Positions 39,662 to 48,496 of a DNA stretch of 64,000 bases are shown here, in pieces. Under the pieces are notes generated by a model. That model searched no databases, had not been told where the DNA came from, and saw nothing but the letters and a program-made list of their open reading frames with translations. Source of the DNA: Sphingomonas insulae (lineage in GTDB: Bacteria > Pseudomonadota > Alphaproteobacteria > Sphingomonadales > Sphingomonadaceae); assembly GCF_010450875.1 (NCBI RefSeq), contig NZ_CP048422.1, forward strand, positions 923,001 to 987,000, in the 5' to 3' direction. Position numbers and translations under genes: made by a program. Within the stretch, counting starts at the first letter, position 1; the number at the start of each line of letters is the position of its first letter.

Positions 39662-42052
39662 ATGAAATTCACCCTGTCCTGGCTCCACGAGCATCTCGAC
39701 ACCGACGCCGGCCTCGACGCGATCGTCGACGCGCTGACCCGCATCGGGCTGGAGGTGGAGGGCGTCCACAATCCCGGTGACGCGCTGAAGGCGTTCCGCG
39801 TGGCGAAGGTGCTGACCGCCGAACGCCACCCGCAGGCGGACAAGCTCCAGGTGCTGTCGGTCGATGCCGGCCCCGATGTCAACAACGGGGCCCCGCTGCA
39901 GGTGGTCTGCGGCGCCCCCAATGCCCGCGCCGGCCTCGTCGGCGTGTTCGGCCCTTCCGGCGCCTATGTCCCCGGCCTCGACGTGACGCTGAAGGTCGCC
40001 GCCATCCGCGGCGTTGAATCGAACGGCATGATGTGCTCGACCCGCGAGCTGGAACTGGGCGACGACCATGACGGCATCATCGAACTGCCCGCCGATGCCG
40101 TCGTCGGCACGCCCTATCCCGATTACGCCGGTCTCGACGATGCGGTGATCGACGTCAGCATCACTCCCAACCGACAGGATTGCATGGGCGTGCGCGGCAT
40201 CGCCCGCGATCTCGCCGCCGCCGGTCTCGGCACGCTCCGGCCGCTCGCCGTCGCGCCCGTCGCGGGCGAGGGCGATGCCCCCGACGTCCGCACCGACGAT
40301 CCCGCCGGCTGCCCCGCCTTCTACGCGCAGAACGTCAGCGGCGTCAGCAATGGCGAGGCACCCGCATGGATGCGCCGGCGCCTCGCCGCGATCGGGCAGA
40401 AGCCGATCAGCGCGCTGGTCGACATCACCAATTACGTCTCGATCGATCTCGGCCGCCCGCTCCACGTCTATGACCGTGCGAAACTGGCTGGTGGCCTCGT
40501 CGCGCGGCGGGCGACCGACGGCGAACGGATCGTCGCGCTCAACGGCAAGACCTATGCGCTGACCCCGGCGATGACCGTCATCGCCGATGATCGCCAGGTC
40601 CACGATATCGGCGGCATCATGGGTGGTGAGGATTCCGGCGTGTCGTCCGGCACCACCGACGTGCTGATCGAATGCGCCTTCTTCGATCCCGATCATATCG
40701 CCCGCACCGGCCAGGCGCTGCTGCTGACCAGCGATGCCCGCCAGCGCTTCGAACGCGGTGTCGATCCGGCCTTCCTCGACGACGGCCTCGCTATCGCCAC
40801 CCGTCTGGTGCTCGATCTGTGCGGTGGCACGCCATCGCCGGTCACCCGCGCCGGCCAGCCGCCGCTCGCCCCGCGTGTCTACGCCTATGACACCGCCAGG
40901 GCAGAGACGCTGGGCGGCCTCGCCGTTCCCGCCGATCGCCAGCGCGCGATCCTCGAATCGCTCGGCTTCGGCGTCGATGCCGACTGGAACGTCACCGTGC
41001 CGACGTGGCGCCGCGACATCGACGGCACCGCCGACCTCGTCGAGGAGGTCATCCGGATCGAGGGGATCGACAAGGTCGCGCCCGTGCCGCTGCCCCGCAT
41101 GCCGGGTGTCGCCCGGCCGACCGCCACTCCCGGACAGAAGCTCGAACGCCGCGTCCGCCGCGCCGCCGCCGCGCGTGGCCTCGACGAGGCGGTGACGTGG
41201 AGCTTCCTGTCCGCGGCACAGGCGGCGCCCTTCGGCGGCGGCGCGTGGACCCTCGCCAATCCGATCAGCGAAGACCTCAAGGTCATGCGCCCATCGCTGC
41301 TGCCCGGCCTGCTCTCGGCGACCGAACGCAACCTCAAGCGCGGCATCACCGCGGTCCGCCTGTTCGAGGTCGGCCGCCGTTACCTTGCCGATGCCGAACG
41401 CCCGACGCTGGGTCTCGTCCTCGCCGGCAACCGCCGCGAACGCGGCTGGCGCGACGGCAAGGCCGCGGGGTTCGACGCCTATGACGCCAAGGCGGAGGCG
41501 CTGGCGCTGCTCGCCGCCGCCGGTGCGCCAGTCGACAATGTGCAGGTGATGGGCGAGGCGGGCGATGCATGGCATCCCGGCCAGAGCGGCACGTTGCGCC
41601 TCGGTCCGAAGACCGTGCTGGCGACGTTCGGCATGCTCCACCCCAGCCTGCTCAAGGCGTTCGACCTCGATGGCGCGGTCGCCGCGGTGGAACTGTACCT
41701 CGATGCGCTGCCCGCCCGGCGCGCGCTGAAGGACGGGGGTGGCTTCATGCGCCCCGCCTTCGCGCCGCCCGCGCTGCAATCGGTGCGCCGCGACTTCGCG
41801 TTCCTCGTGCCGGCGGAGGTGAGCGCCGACGCGCTCGTCCGCGCGGTCCGTAGCGCCGACAAGGCCGCGATCGTCGCGGCACGCGTGTTCGACGTCTTCA
41901 CCGGCGCGGGGGTCGAGGATGGCAGGAAATCGGTGGCGGTCGAGGTGACGCTGCAACCCGGCGACAAGAGCTTTACCGACGACATGCTGAAGGGGATCGC
42001 CGACAAGGTCGTCGCCGCCGCCGCGAAACAGGGCGCCGCCTTGCGCGGCTGA
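39662..42052 (+). CDS. pheT: Phenylalanyl-tRNA synthetase, beta subunit
   Basis: A 796-residue protein. Order: MKFTLSWLHEHLDTDAGLDAIVDALTRIGLEVEGV, an EMAP/OB tRNA-binding part, a B3/B4 editing region (residues 200-400 roughly), B5 with WNVTVPTWRRDIDGTADLVEEVIRIEGID (about 440-470), and a C-terminal RNA-binding FDX-ACB domain with RRDFAFLVPAEVSAD and DVFTGAGVEDGRKSVAVEVTLQPGDKSF. It is full length and ordinary, co-transcribed with pheS across the inverted pair. Confidence 0.97.
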   Translation: MKFTLSWLHEHLDTDAGLDAIVDALTRIGLEVEGVHNPGDALKAFRVAKVLTAERHPQADKLQVLSVDAGPDVNNGAPLQVVCGAPNARAGLVGVFGPSGAYVPGLDVTLKVAAIRGVESNGMMCSTRELELGDDHDGIIELPADAVVGTPYPDYAGLDDAVIDVSITPNRQDCMGVRGIARDLAAAGLGTLRPLAVAPVAGEGDAPDVRTDDPAGCPAFYAQNVSGVSNGEAPAWMRRRLAAIGQKPISALVDITNYVSIDLGRPLHVYDRAKLAGGLVARRATDGERIVALNGKTYALTPAMTVIADDRQVHDIGGIMGGEDSGVSSGTTDVLIECAFFDPDHIARTGQALLLTSDARQRFERGVDPAFLDDGLAIATRLVLDLCGGTPSPVTRAGQPPLAPRVYAYDTARAETLGGLAVPADRQRAILESLGFGVDADWNVTVPTWRRDIDGTADLVEEVIRIEGIDKVAPVPLPRMPGVARPTATPGQKLERRVRRAAAARGLDEAVTWSFLSAAQAAPFGGGAWTLANPISEDLKVMRPSLLPGLLSATERNLKRGITAVRLFEVGRRYLADAERPTLGLVLAGNRRERGWRDGKAAGFDAYDAKAEALALLAAAGAPVDNVQVMGEAGDAWHPGQSGTLRLGPKTVLATFGMLHPSLLKAFDLDGAVAAVELYLDALPARRALKDGGGFMRPAFAPPALQSVRRDFAFLVPAEVSADALVRAVRSADKAAIVAARVFDVFTGAGVEDGRKSVAVEVTLQPGDKSFTDDMLKGIADKVVAAAAKQGAALRG

Positions 42053-42138
42053 CCATCCCTCCCCGGTACGGGGGGCAGGGGACCACCGCGGGTCGGCGCG
42101 GGGGAGGGGCGACCCGGAGCGCAGACGCCGCCCGGCTG

Positions 42139-42188
42139 CCCCTCCGTCACCGCCCCTCCGTCACCGCCCCTCCGTCACCGCCCCCTCC
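42139..42188. repeat. Three tandem 14-bp repeats in the pheT downstream gap
   Basis: CCCCTCCGTCACCG is present three times head to tail, with a fourth partial copy CCCCCTCC. The surrounding gap 42053-42403 (351 bases) has GC-rich sequence, no gene and no obvious terminator. It separates pheT from the convergent L,D-transpeptidase gene. Confidence 0.75.
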
Positions 42189-42403
42189 AACACCGCAACG
42201 CCGCGCAGCGCAGCGCCTTTGGAGCAAGGGCCAAGGCCGGCGACCATATTCTATCCCGATCGCGAACGCCGCCTCACCCGTCACCTCCCATGGGGATGGG
42301 GGTCGCTGCCCATGGCCAGTCGGGCGCGCGCGCTGCGCCGGACGCACGCAGCAAAAAGCCCGCCACGCATCCGCGGGCGGGCCGTTTACGCCTCATGCTG
42401 CGA

Positions 42404-43114
42404 TCACACCTTGGCGGAAAAGATCATCCGGCCTTCGCCCAGCTGCGCGAACACGTCGCTGAGGTCGCCTTCCCCGACCGCGAAGCAGCCCTGGCTGCGC
42501 CCCAGCATGCCGTGCGTGCGCAGCATGTCGCGGTTCGCATACCAGGCGGAATGCACCACGATCGCCCGCGCCAGCGCATTGTCGTTGGTCGGGTCCAGCC
42601 CGATCAGCCGCTGCGACCGGCCATGCTTGCCGACGTAATAGTCCGAGGTGACGAACGACCCTTCCGACGTCGCGTTCGAACCGGGATCGTTGGAGAAGCG
42701 CTTCAGGAAACCGGTGTGCGCAGGGTCCGAACCGCTGCCGTGCGCCACCAGGAACGACCGGCTCTTGCCGGATACCAGGTCGACCAGGTGGAACCGCGCC
42801 TGCGACGACGGCGCCGACATGTCGGCGATGGCGATGCGGTCGCGATGCGCCACGCGGCGGCCATGCGTGTTGAGCGCCGCCAGCGCCTGACGCATCAGGT
42901 CGGGGCGCACCACCCTGGGCGAGGTGACCGGACGGGCCACCACCATCGGCCGCGGCGCGGGCACCGGCGGTTCGCTGATCGGCCGCAGGTCGCGCTGGGT
43001 CAGCCGGCGCGTCGCTGCCGATACCGTGCTCGGCACCGCCAGCGTCGCCGCCAACACCAGTCCGTTCTTCAAAAGCGCGCGCCGATCATGTGCGCTATCG
43101 TGCTCAATTTGCAT
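42404..43114 (-). CDS. L,D-transpeptidase-like murein enzyme, Tat-exported
   Basis: A 236-residue protein with a twin-arginine signal (DRRALLKNGLVLAATLAVP). The C-terminal part has HGSGSDPAHTGFLKRFSND and a catalytic-type HGMLGRSQGCFAVGEGD, where the SQGC Cys fits the murein L,D-transpeptidase catalytic family (YkuD-like, PF13645 type). Cys and His are both visible. It could form 3-3 crosslinks or modify peptidoglycan. Divergent, across 206 bases, to the other L,D-transpeptidase gene, so the two may be co-regulated. Confidence 0.85.
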   Translation of the reverse strand: MQIEHDSAHDRRALLKNGLVLAATLAVPSTVSAATRRLTQRDLRPISEPPVPAPRPMVVARPVTSPRVVRPDLMRQALAALNTHGRRVAHRDRIAIADMSAPSSQARFHLVDLVSGKSRSFLVAHGSGSDPAHTGFLKRFSNDPGSNATSEGSFVTSDYYVGKHGRSQRLIGLDPTNDNALARAIVVHSAWYANRDMLRTHGMLGRSQGCFAVGEGDLSDVFAQLGEGRMIFSAKV

Positions 43115-43320
43115 CGAAATTTAAAAGCCCCGGTTTGATCCCGCTAAAGACCATATAGCAGCTTTGGACTTAATTTTCTGCAACCCGCGTCCCCGGCTGG
43201 CCCTTTGGTTGCACGGTTGGGCGCGGGTCGGGCTCGATTGATCCCGATCCGTCCGAGGCACGAATCACATCATCGTGCGTTGATCGAGGTGAAGGGGGCG
43301 GGCGTAGAAAGGTTGATTTC

Positions 43321-43920
43321 GTGAAGCAGTGGCTCGTCATGGCAGGTAACGCGATCCCCGCCATCCTCCTCGTCGTCGCGCCCACGCCGGCACTCGCTGC
43401 GATCGATGCGCTCGCGCCCGAAATCACGACGCTGGCACCCAACCGCTTTCTCTGGAACGACAGCGCGACGCTGGAACCGGTCAGCATCGGCATCTCGATC
43501 CCCGACCAGAAGGCCTACGTCTACCGCGGCGACCTGCTGATCGGCGCCTCGACGGTGTCGACGGGCAAGGATGGCAAGGACACGCCGCTCGGCGTGTTCC
43601 CGATCCTGCAGAAATCGGAACAGCACAAAAGCAACCTGTACGACAGCGCGCCGATGCCGTTCATGCAGCGGCTGACCTGGGACGGGGTCGCCATCCATGC
43701 CGGCATGAACCCGGGCTTCCCGGCGTCACACGGCTGCATCCGCGTGCCGACGGCCTTCGCCAAAAAACTGTTCGCGGTGACCAGCAAGGGAACGCCGGTG
43801 CTCGTCACCGACGCGTCCGCTGCGGAAGGCTGGACGCCGCCGACGCCGTACGATGCGCAGGCTATGCAGGCCGAAACCGCCAGCGCCAATGCCGCCGCGC
43901 TGGAAACGGTCGCCCGCTGA
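43321..43920 (+). CDS. L,D-transpeptidase, YkuD family
   Basis: A 199-residue exported YkuD protein. An N-terminal hydrophobic stretch (GNAIPAILLVVAPTPALA) acts as signal. YkuD core: ISIPDQKAYVYRGDLLIGASTVSTG, DTPLGVFPIL, HAGMNPGFPASHGCIRVP, with the catalytic HGC-type Cys. Start used is GTG at 43321; an in-frame ATG lies six codons later. Likely role is 3-3 crosslinking or attachment of envelope proteins to peptidoglycan. The gene is followed by the aldose-epimerase gene. Confidence 0.88.
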   Translation: MKQWLVMAGNAIPAILLVVAPTPALAAIDALAPEITTLAPNRFLWNDSATLEPVSIGISIPDQKAYVYRGDLLIGASTVSTGKDGKDTPLGVFPILQKSEQHKSNLYDSAPMPFMQRLTWDGVAIHAGMNPGFPASHGCIRVPTAFAKKLFAVTSKGTPVLVTDASAAEGWTPPTPYDAQAMQAETASANAAALETVAR

Positions 43921-44035
43921 CCGCCCCGCCGGTCGCCCGGTTGACCGGCGTTACCCGATCGTCCGCGTTGACCATCGGTGGTGCGCCGGGCAATCGCATC
44001 TCCCATTGTTGGGACTTGCGTTGGGATTTGTGCAC

Positions 44036-44911
44036 ATGACCGAATTCGTCACCATCCGCTCGGACGTCCTGACCGCGGCGATCAACCCGCTCGGCGCGGA
44101 ACTGACCCATTTGCGCGATGCCGGGGATCGCGAATTGATGACGAACGCCGATCCCGCGTTCTGGACCGGACACGCGCCGATCCTGTTCCCGGTCGTCGGC
44201 GCGCCATTCGAAGAGACGATCCACCTCGATGGTCGCCCCTATCCGATGAAGAAGCACGGCTTCGCCCGCGGCGCATCGTTCGATGTCGTGCAAGCGAACG
44301 ACGAGAGTGCGACCTTCGTGCTGACCGACAGCGATGCGACGCGGGCCAGCTACCCCTTCGCCTTCCGTCTGGAACTCACCTACACGCTGCACGGTGCGAC
44401 GCTGGATATCACCGCGCGGATCATCAACCCGGCGGACACCGTGCTGCCTGCCAGCTTCGGTTTCCATCCCGCCTTCGCCTGGCCGCTGCCGTACGGACGG
44501 GATCGCGCCGCGCACCGCATCCGCTTCGACGCCGACGAACCCGATACGCTGCGCACCATCGCCGCGGACGGCACGATTGCCGCGGCCCGCAAGCCATCCC
44601 CGCTCGATGGCCGCGACCTGCTGCTTCGCGACGACCTGTTCGTCGACGATGCGCTGGTGTGGGACGCGGTGCGATCGGACGCCGTCGTCTATGGTGCGGC
44701 CGATGGCCCGCGCCTGCGCATCGCCTTTCCCGACACGCCGATGCTCGGCATCTGGACGAAGCCGGGCGCGGCCTATGTCTGCGTCGAACCGTGGCACGGC
44801 ATCGCCGATCCCGAAGGCTATACCGGCGATTACCGTGCCAAGCCCGGTGTCTTCGACGTCGCGGCAGGTGGAGAGAAACGCATCGCGATGCGCGTGACGC
44901 TGGAGGAATAG
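44036..44911 (+). CDS. Aldose 1-epimerase family protein
   Basis: A 291-residue galactose mutarotase-like protein: INPLGAELTHLRDAGDRELM, FPVVGAPFEE, GFARGASFDVVQ, and C-terminal YVCVEPWHGIADPEGYTGDYRAKPGVF. It probably interconverts anomers of hexoses or hexose phosphates (LacX/YihR branch, uncertain). The catalytic His and Glu region around EPWHG is visible. ATG at 44036 follows GGGATTTGTGC; there is an open frame upstream, which I ignore. Followed by a palindromic single arm and the 130-nt element. Confidence 0.85.
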   Translation: MTEFVTIRSDVLTAAINPLGAELTHLRDAGDRELMTNADPAFWTGHAPILFPVVGAPFEETIHLDGRPYPMKKHGFARGASFDVVQANDESATFVLTDSDATRASYPFAFRLELTYTLHGATLDITARIINPADTVLPASFGFHPAFAWPLPYGRDRAAHRIRFDADEPDTLRTIAADGTIAAARKPSPLDGRDLLLRDDLFVDDALVWDAVRSDAVVYGAADGPRLRIAFPDTPMLGIWTKPGAAYVCVEPWHGIADPEGYTGDYRAKPGVFDVAAGGEKRIAMRVTLEE

Positions 44912-44930
44912 GGCGCCACCGCCCCATCCG

Positions 44931-44955
44931 CCGTCCCGGCGGCCGGGACTCACGG
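44931..44955. repeat. Single REP-like arm
   Basis: CCGTCCCGGCGGCCGGGACT and CACGG form one palindromic arm of the REP-like family. No inverted partner was found nearby. Possibly a solo remnant. Confidence 0.55.
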
Positions 44956-45052
44956 TGGCGGCGAACCCGATGGCGCCGCGCGGATGCCGATGGCGTGCTG
45001 CCCGCGGGCCGCGACGTTCGGCGACAGGACGATAGGGGCGCACGCAACCCCC

Positions 45053-45182
45053 TGTCCTACACGCCGCCAATCTGGCAAAGCGCGGCCATGACCCATGCCG
45101 TCCGCCTGTCGCCGCCCGTTCCGCGGGCAGCGTGCGGAGGGCGCTTCCGAACCCGACGTACCGTCAACTTCGCCAACTTCCG
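45053..45182 (+). promoter_or_regulatory. 130-nt conserved element upstream of prfC (copy 1)
   Basis: From TGTCCTACAC to GCCAACTTCCG, 130 bases. The block upstream of rpmF (50921-51050, minus strand) has exactly the same length, identical first ten bases, a nearly identical last 25 bases, and an ATG at the same offset (36). Middle bases differ. The first five or so bases of shared GC-rich context (GCAACCCC) also lie upstream of this copy and in the 3' tandem units of prfC, so the box belongs to a larger repeat context around this gene. Confidence 0.75.
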
Positions 45183-45228
45183 CGTCGCTCGCCCGAGTCG
45201 CGCATCATTCCGAGACCCGATCCAGTGA
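45088..45228 (+). CDS. Possible 46-residue leader peptide with conserved VNF motif
   Basis: ATG at 45088, offset 36 in the 130-nt element, opens MTHAVRLSPPVPRAACGG... with FRTRRTVNFANFR at residues 20-32. The minus-strand copy (ATG at 51015) encodes FRSRRSVNFGNFR at the same residues. The base changes between the motifs are largely synonymous or conservative (Thr/Ser, Ala/Gly). Here the frame ends CAG TGA C right at the point where the conserved RF3 sequence begins in another frame. No strong ribosome-binding site is visible. A real small protein, leader peptide, or repeat-derived coincidence are all possible. Confidence 0.45.
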   Translation: MTHAVRLSPPVPRAACGGRFRTRRTVNFANFRVARPSRASFRDPIQ

Positions 45229-46750
45229 CCTCCCCCGCCGCACCTTCGCGATCATCTCCCACCCCGACGCCGGCAAGACTACGCTGACGGAAAAGCTGCT
45301 GTATTTCGGCGGTGCGATCCATCTGGCGGGCGAGGTGAAAGCGCGCGGGGCGAACCGCCGCGCCCGGTCGGACTGGATGAAGATCGAACAGCAGCGCGGC
45401 ATTTCGGTGACGTCGTCGGTGATGACGTTCGAACGCGACGGCATCACCTTCAACCTGCTCGACACGCCGGGCCACGAAGACTTCAGCGAAGATACCTATC
45501 GTACGCTGACCGCCGTCGATTCCGCGGTGATGGTGATCGACGCCGCCAAGGGAATCGAGCCGCAGACGCGCAAGTTGTTCGAGGTGTGCCGCCTGCGCAG
45601 CGTGCCGATTATCACCTTCGTCAACAAGGTCGATCGCGAAGGCCGCCCGGTGTTCGAACTGCTCGACGAGATCGCCGACATGCTCGCGCTCGACGTCTGC
45701 CCGATGAGCTGGCCGGTCGGCATGGGCGGCGAGTTCGAGGGCGTGCTCGATCTCGTCACCAACCGCATCAGCCGACCGGAGGGCGACAGCCGCGCCTTTC
45801 TCGGCAAGACCGAAGACGCGCCGGCCCTGTCCGAACGCTGGACGGAGGAGATCGAGCTGGCACAGGCCGGCTATGCCCCCTTCGATGCGGAGGCGTATCG
45901 CAACGGCGACCTGACACCGGTCTATTTCGGTTCCGCGCTCAAGGACTTTGGTGTCGCCGAACTGATCGGCGCGCTCGCCGAACACGCACCGCCGCCGCGC
46001 GCCCAGCCGGCCGAACCCGCCCCCGTCTCGCCCGACAACGACGAAGTCACCGGCTTCGTGTTCAAGGTCCAGGCGAACATGGACCCCAACCACCGCGACC
46101 GCATCGCCTTCATGCGGCTGTGCTCGGGCACCTTCAAGCGCGGCATGAAGCTGACCCCCTCGGGCAGCGGCAAGCCGATCGCGGTGCATTCGCCGATCCT
46201 GTTCTTCGCCCAGAATCGCGAAGTCGCGGACGAGGCGTTTCCCGGCGATATCATCGGCATCCCCAATCACGGCACGCTGCGCGTCGGCGATACCTTGTCG
46301 GAACGCGCCGACGTACGCTTCACCGGCCTGCCCAATTTCGCGCCCGAAATCCTGCGCCGCGTCCAGCTGAAGGATCCGACCAAGACCAAGCAGCTGCGCA
46401 AGGCGCTCGACGACATGGCCGAAGAGGGCGTGACGCAGGTCTTCTATCCGGAAATCGGGTCCAACTGGATCATCGGCGTCGTCGGCCAGCTCCAGCTCGA
46501 GGTGCTGCTGTCGCGGCTGGATGCGGAATATAAGGTCGCTGCCGGCCTCGAACCCGCGCCGTTCGAAACCGCGCGCTGGGTATCGGCCGAGGACCCGGCA
46601 GACCTCAAGCAGTTCATGGACCTCAACCGCTCCGCCATGGCCAAGGACCGCGACAATAACCCCGTTTTCCTCGCGAAGAGCGCCTGGGAAGTAAACTACA
46701 TCGCCGACCGCTACGCAAAGGTACGCTTCGCGGCGACTCGCGAACGGTAA
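45095..46750 (+). CDS. prfC: Peptide chain release factor 3
   Basis: RF3 is the translational GTPase that recycles RF1/RF2 after termination. The 551-residue protein has G motifs RRTFAIISHPDAGKTT (G1, about residue 48 on), DTPGHEDFSEDTYR, NKVDREGR, and SALKDFG. Conserved sequence begins only at DLPRRTF, about residue 45. The N-terminal 44 residues, from the only in-frame ATG (45095), lie inside the 130-nt repeat element in a different frame from its conserved peptide. No other usual start is present near DLPRR. The last codons also begin the 3' tandem repeat. The catalytic core is clear; the N-terminus is uncertain. Confidence 0.93.
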   Translation: MPSACRRPFRGQRAEGASEPDVPSTSPTSASLARVAHHSETRSSDLPRRTFAIISHPDAGKTTLTEKLLYFGGAIHLAGEVKARGANRRARSDWMKIEQQRGISVTSSVMTFERDGITFNLLDTPGHEDFSEDTYRTLTAVDSAVMVIDAAKGIEPQTRKLFEVCRLRSVPIITFVNKVDREGRPVFELLDEIADMLALDVCPMSWPVGMGGEFEGVLDLVTNRISRPEGDSRAFLGKTEDAPALSERWTEEIELAQAGYAPFDAEAYRNGDLTPVYFGSALKDFGVAELIGALAEHAPPPRAQPAEPAPVSPDNDEVTGFVFKVQANMDPNHRDRIAFMRLCSGTFKRGMKLTPSGSGKPIAVHSPILFFAQNREVADEAFPGDIIGIPNHGTLRVGDTLSERADVRFTGLPNFAPEILRRVQLKDPTKTKQLRKALDDMAEEGVTQVFYPEIGSNWIIGVVGQLQLEVLLSRLDAEYKVAAGLEPAPFETARWVSAEDPADLKQFMDLNRSAMAKDRDNNPVFLAKSAWEVNYIADRYAKVRFAATRER

Positions 46751-47372
46751 GCGACGACGGGACCCGGCCGGCACGCGCATGTTGGTCGGGACCGCGCGCA
46801 ACCCCATGACGTCGCAGGGCAAAACAGCGGCCACTGTCCTACACCGCTGACCGGCGTCAGCTAATCCTTGCCGACACCAGCTCTTTCTCATCATCGGAAA
46901 AAGTGGAAACGATCGCCGCCGCACATTTCCGTACGAACGAACCTCGGGGCGACTCGCGAACGGTAAGCGACGACGGGACCCGGCCGGCAGGGAGGTCTTG
47001 GTCGGGATCGCACGCAAACCTGATGCTGCAGGCAAAACGGCGGCCACTGTCCTACACTTCTGACCGGCGCGAGCTGACCCTTGCCGACACCGGCTCTTTC
47101 TCATCATCGTCGAAACGGAGACAATCGCCGCCGTACGTTGCCGTACGAATAGCCCTCGGAGCGACTCGCGAATGGTAAGCGACGACGGGACCCGATCGGC
47201 AGGGCGTGTTGGTCGGAACCGCGCGCAACCCATGACGTTGCAGGGCAAAATGGCGGCCACTGTCCTACAACGCCGACCGGCGCTGGCTGATCCTCGCTGA
47301 CACCCGCTCTTTCTCATCATCGCCAAAATGAAAACGATCGCCGCCGCACGTTTCCGTACGAGTGCCCCGGTT
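46733..47372. repeat. Three tandem ~213-bp repeats, first copy including the prfC 3' end
   Basis: GCGACTCGCGAA(C/T)GGTAAGCGACG is found at 46733, 46949 and 47161. TGTCCTACA(C/A) follows at 46835, 47048 and 47261, exactly 213 bases apart. CTCTTTCTCATCATCG and GATCGCCGCCG.AC.TT.CCGTACGA recur in each. The first copy takes in the last 17 coding bases and the stop codon of prfC, so the unit seems to have been duplicated from the gene's end. Short open frames inside the array do not look like genes. I see no coding function. Confidence 0.9.
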
Positions 47373-47708
47373 GTTCATGTTGTTCATGTTGCTCCGCCTG
47401 CCGCCGTCCGCGTCGTCGCGCTGATCTATCGTGGTCCGGATCGACCGTCGTTCGACGCCGTGGTGCCTATGGATTGCCGCAAACGTTGTGGCCCGATGCC
47501 GCACACGAAGGGCTGGCCCGATCCGATCAACGGATAAGTACGGACGCCATCATCCCCGTTCACGCAGCGGGAAGACCGCTCGGACGCCGGCAAGGCAGCG
47601 CTTCGTGCAGAGGCTCGCGAACACCGGCCGCGGATCGTGAATCGGGCCACCTTGGTCGCGCAACGGACCGACGGGCGAGCGGTCGGCTGACGTCGACAGC
47701 GGCGTCGC
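47373..47708. other. Gap before merR without recognisable gene
   Basis: 336 bases between the tandem array and the convergent MerR gene. TTGTTCATGTTGTTCATGTTG at its start is a short direct repeat (TTGTTCATG twice). No tRNA, terminator with T run, or gene was recognised. Confidence 0.5.
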
Positions 47709-48068
47709 TCAGGCGGGGTGCTCGTCCTGGCGCAGCGCCTGCGCCAGCTGGTCGCGGATCGTCCGCAGCCGCCGTATCGGATCGATGCCGGTATCGGGCG
47801 CCACCGGGGCCGACTGGCGGCGGTCACCCAGCAATTGCTGCACGCCGCGCACGGTATAGCCGTCGCGGTTGAGCAGGCCGTCGATGCGACGGATCAGCGC
47901 GACGTCCTCGGGCCGGTAATAGCGGCGGTTGCCGGCGCGTGTGACCGGGCGCAACTGGGGAAAACGCGTTTCCCAATAGCGCAAGATATGCTGGGGAAGG
48001 CCGGTTTCCTCGGAAACCTCCCCGATCGTCCTGAATGCTCCGCTCGCCTTTGGCGTGCCGGAGGGCAC
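47709..48068 (-). CDS. MerR family transcriptional regulator
   Basis: A 119-residue DNA-binding protein with a winged Mer[35 protein letters not shown], then [34 protein letters not shown]. This is the short MerR type that follows ihfA in many Alphaproteobacteria (plsX-fabH-ihfA-merR). The effector domain after the linker is short, so the signal is unknown. It starts five bases after the ihfA stop (ihfA ends at 48074, merR starts at 48068). Confidence 0.9.
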   Translation of the reverse strand: MPSGTPKASGAFRTIGEVSEETGLPQHILRYWETRFPQLRPVTRAGNRRYYRPEDVALIRRIDGLLNRDGYTVRGVQQLLGDRRQSAPVAPDTGIDPIRRLRTIRDQLAQALRQDEHPA

Positions 48069-48073
48069 CGGGG

Positions 48074-48373
48074 TCAGCTCGATGTGACGATGCGCTCGCG
48101 CATCATCTGGCTGGCACGGAAAGTGAGTACGCGGCGCGGCGCGATCGGCACCTCGATGCCCGTCTTGGGGTTGCGGCCGATCCGTTCACCCTTGTCGCGC
48201 AGGACGAAGGTGCCGAAGCCCGAGATCTTGACGTTTTCGCCACGCGACAAGGCTTCGCACATTTCGGTCAGGATTTGTTCGACGATCTTGGCCGAATCCG
48301 TCCGAGACAAGCCGATCTGACGATGCAGTGCTTCCGAAAGGTCGGCCCGCGTCAACGTGCCCGCGGTAGTCAT
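48074..48373 (-). CDS. ihfA: Integration host factor, alpha subunit
   Basis: A 99-residue DNA-bending protein; heterodimer with Ihf[33 protein letters not shown], then [32 protein letters not shown], in which the beta arm and intercalating Pro occur. The open frame continues 15 codons upstream, but family starts fit ATG at 48373. It lies directly before merR in the fatty-acid operon. It is a global regulator and can assist GTA and recombination, which is not shown here. Confidence 0.95.
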   Translation of the reverse strand: MTTAGTLTRADLSEALHRQIGLSRTDSAKIVEQILTEMCEALSRGENVKISGFGTFVLRDKGERIGRNPKTGIEVPIAPRRVLTFRASQMMRERIVTSS

Positions 48374-48496
48374 CAACACGCTTGCCCCACTCCATTCACT
48401 AGAATGCTCCTCAAGCAAGCTACACCAGAGAAGAAATGTCCGAAAGTGACTTTCTTGCGTTGATGCGGCACAATATGCGCCTGGCGGGCCTATGTG

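Noticed and set aside
39539..41956. 805-codon minus-strand frame opposite pheT
   Set aside because: Shadow of pheT; no recognisable domain and begins in the REP-like element.
46903..47178. 91-codon ORF in the tandem array
   Set aside because: Its frame crosses a unit boundary and differs between copies; it is a by-product of the repeats.
46733..47372. CRISPR-like array
   Set aside because: Units of 213 bases with only three copies and internal homology throughout; no short repeat-spacer pattern and no cas genes.
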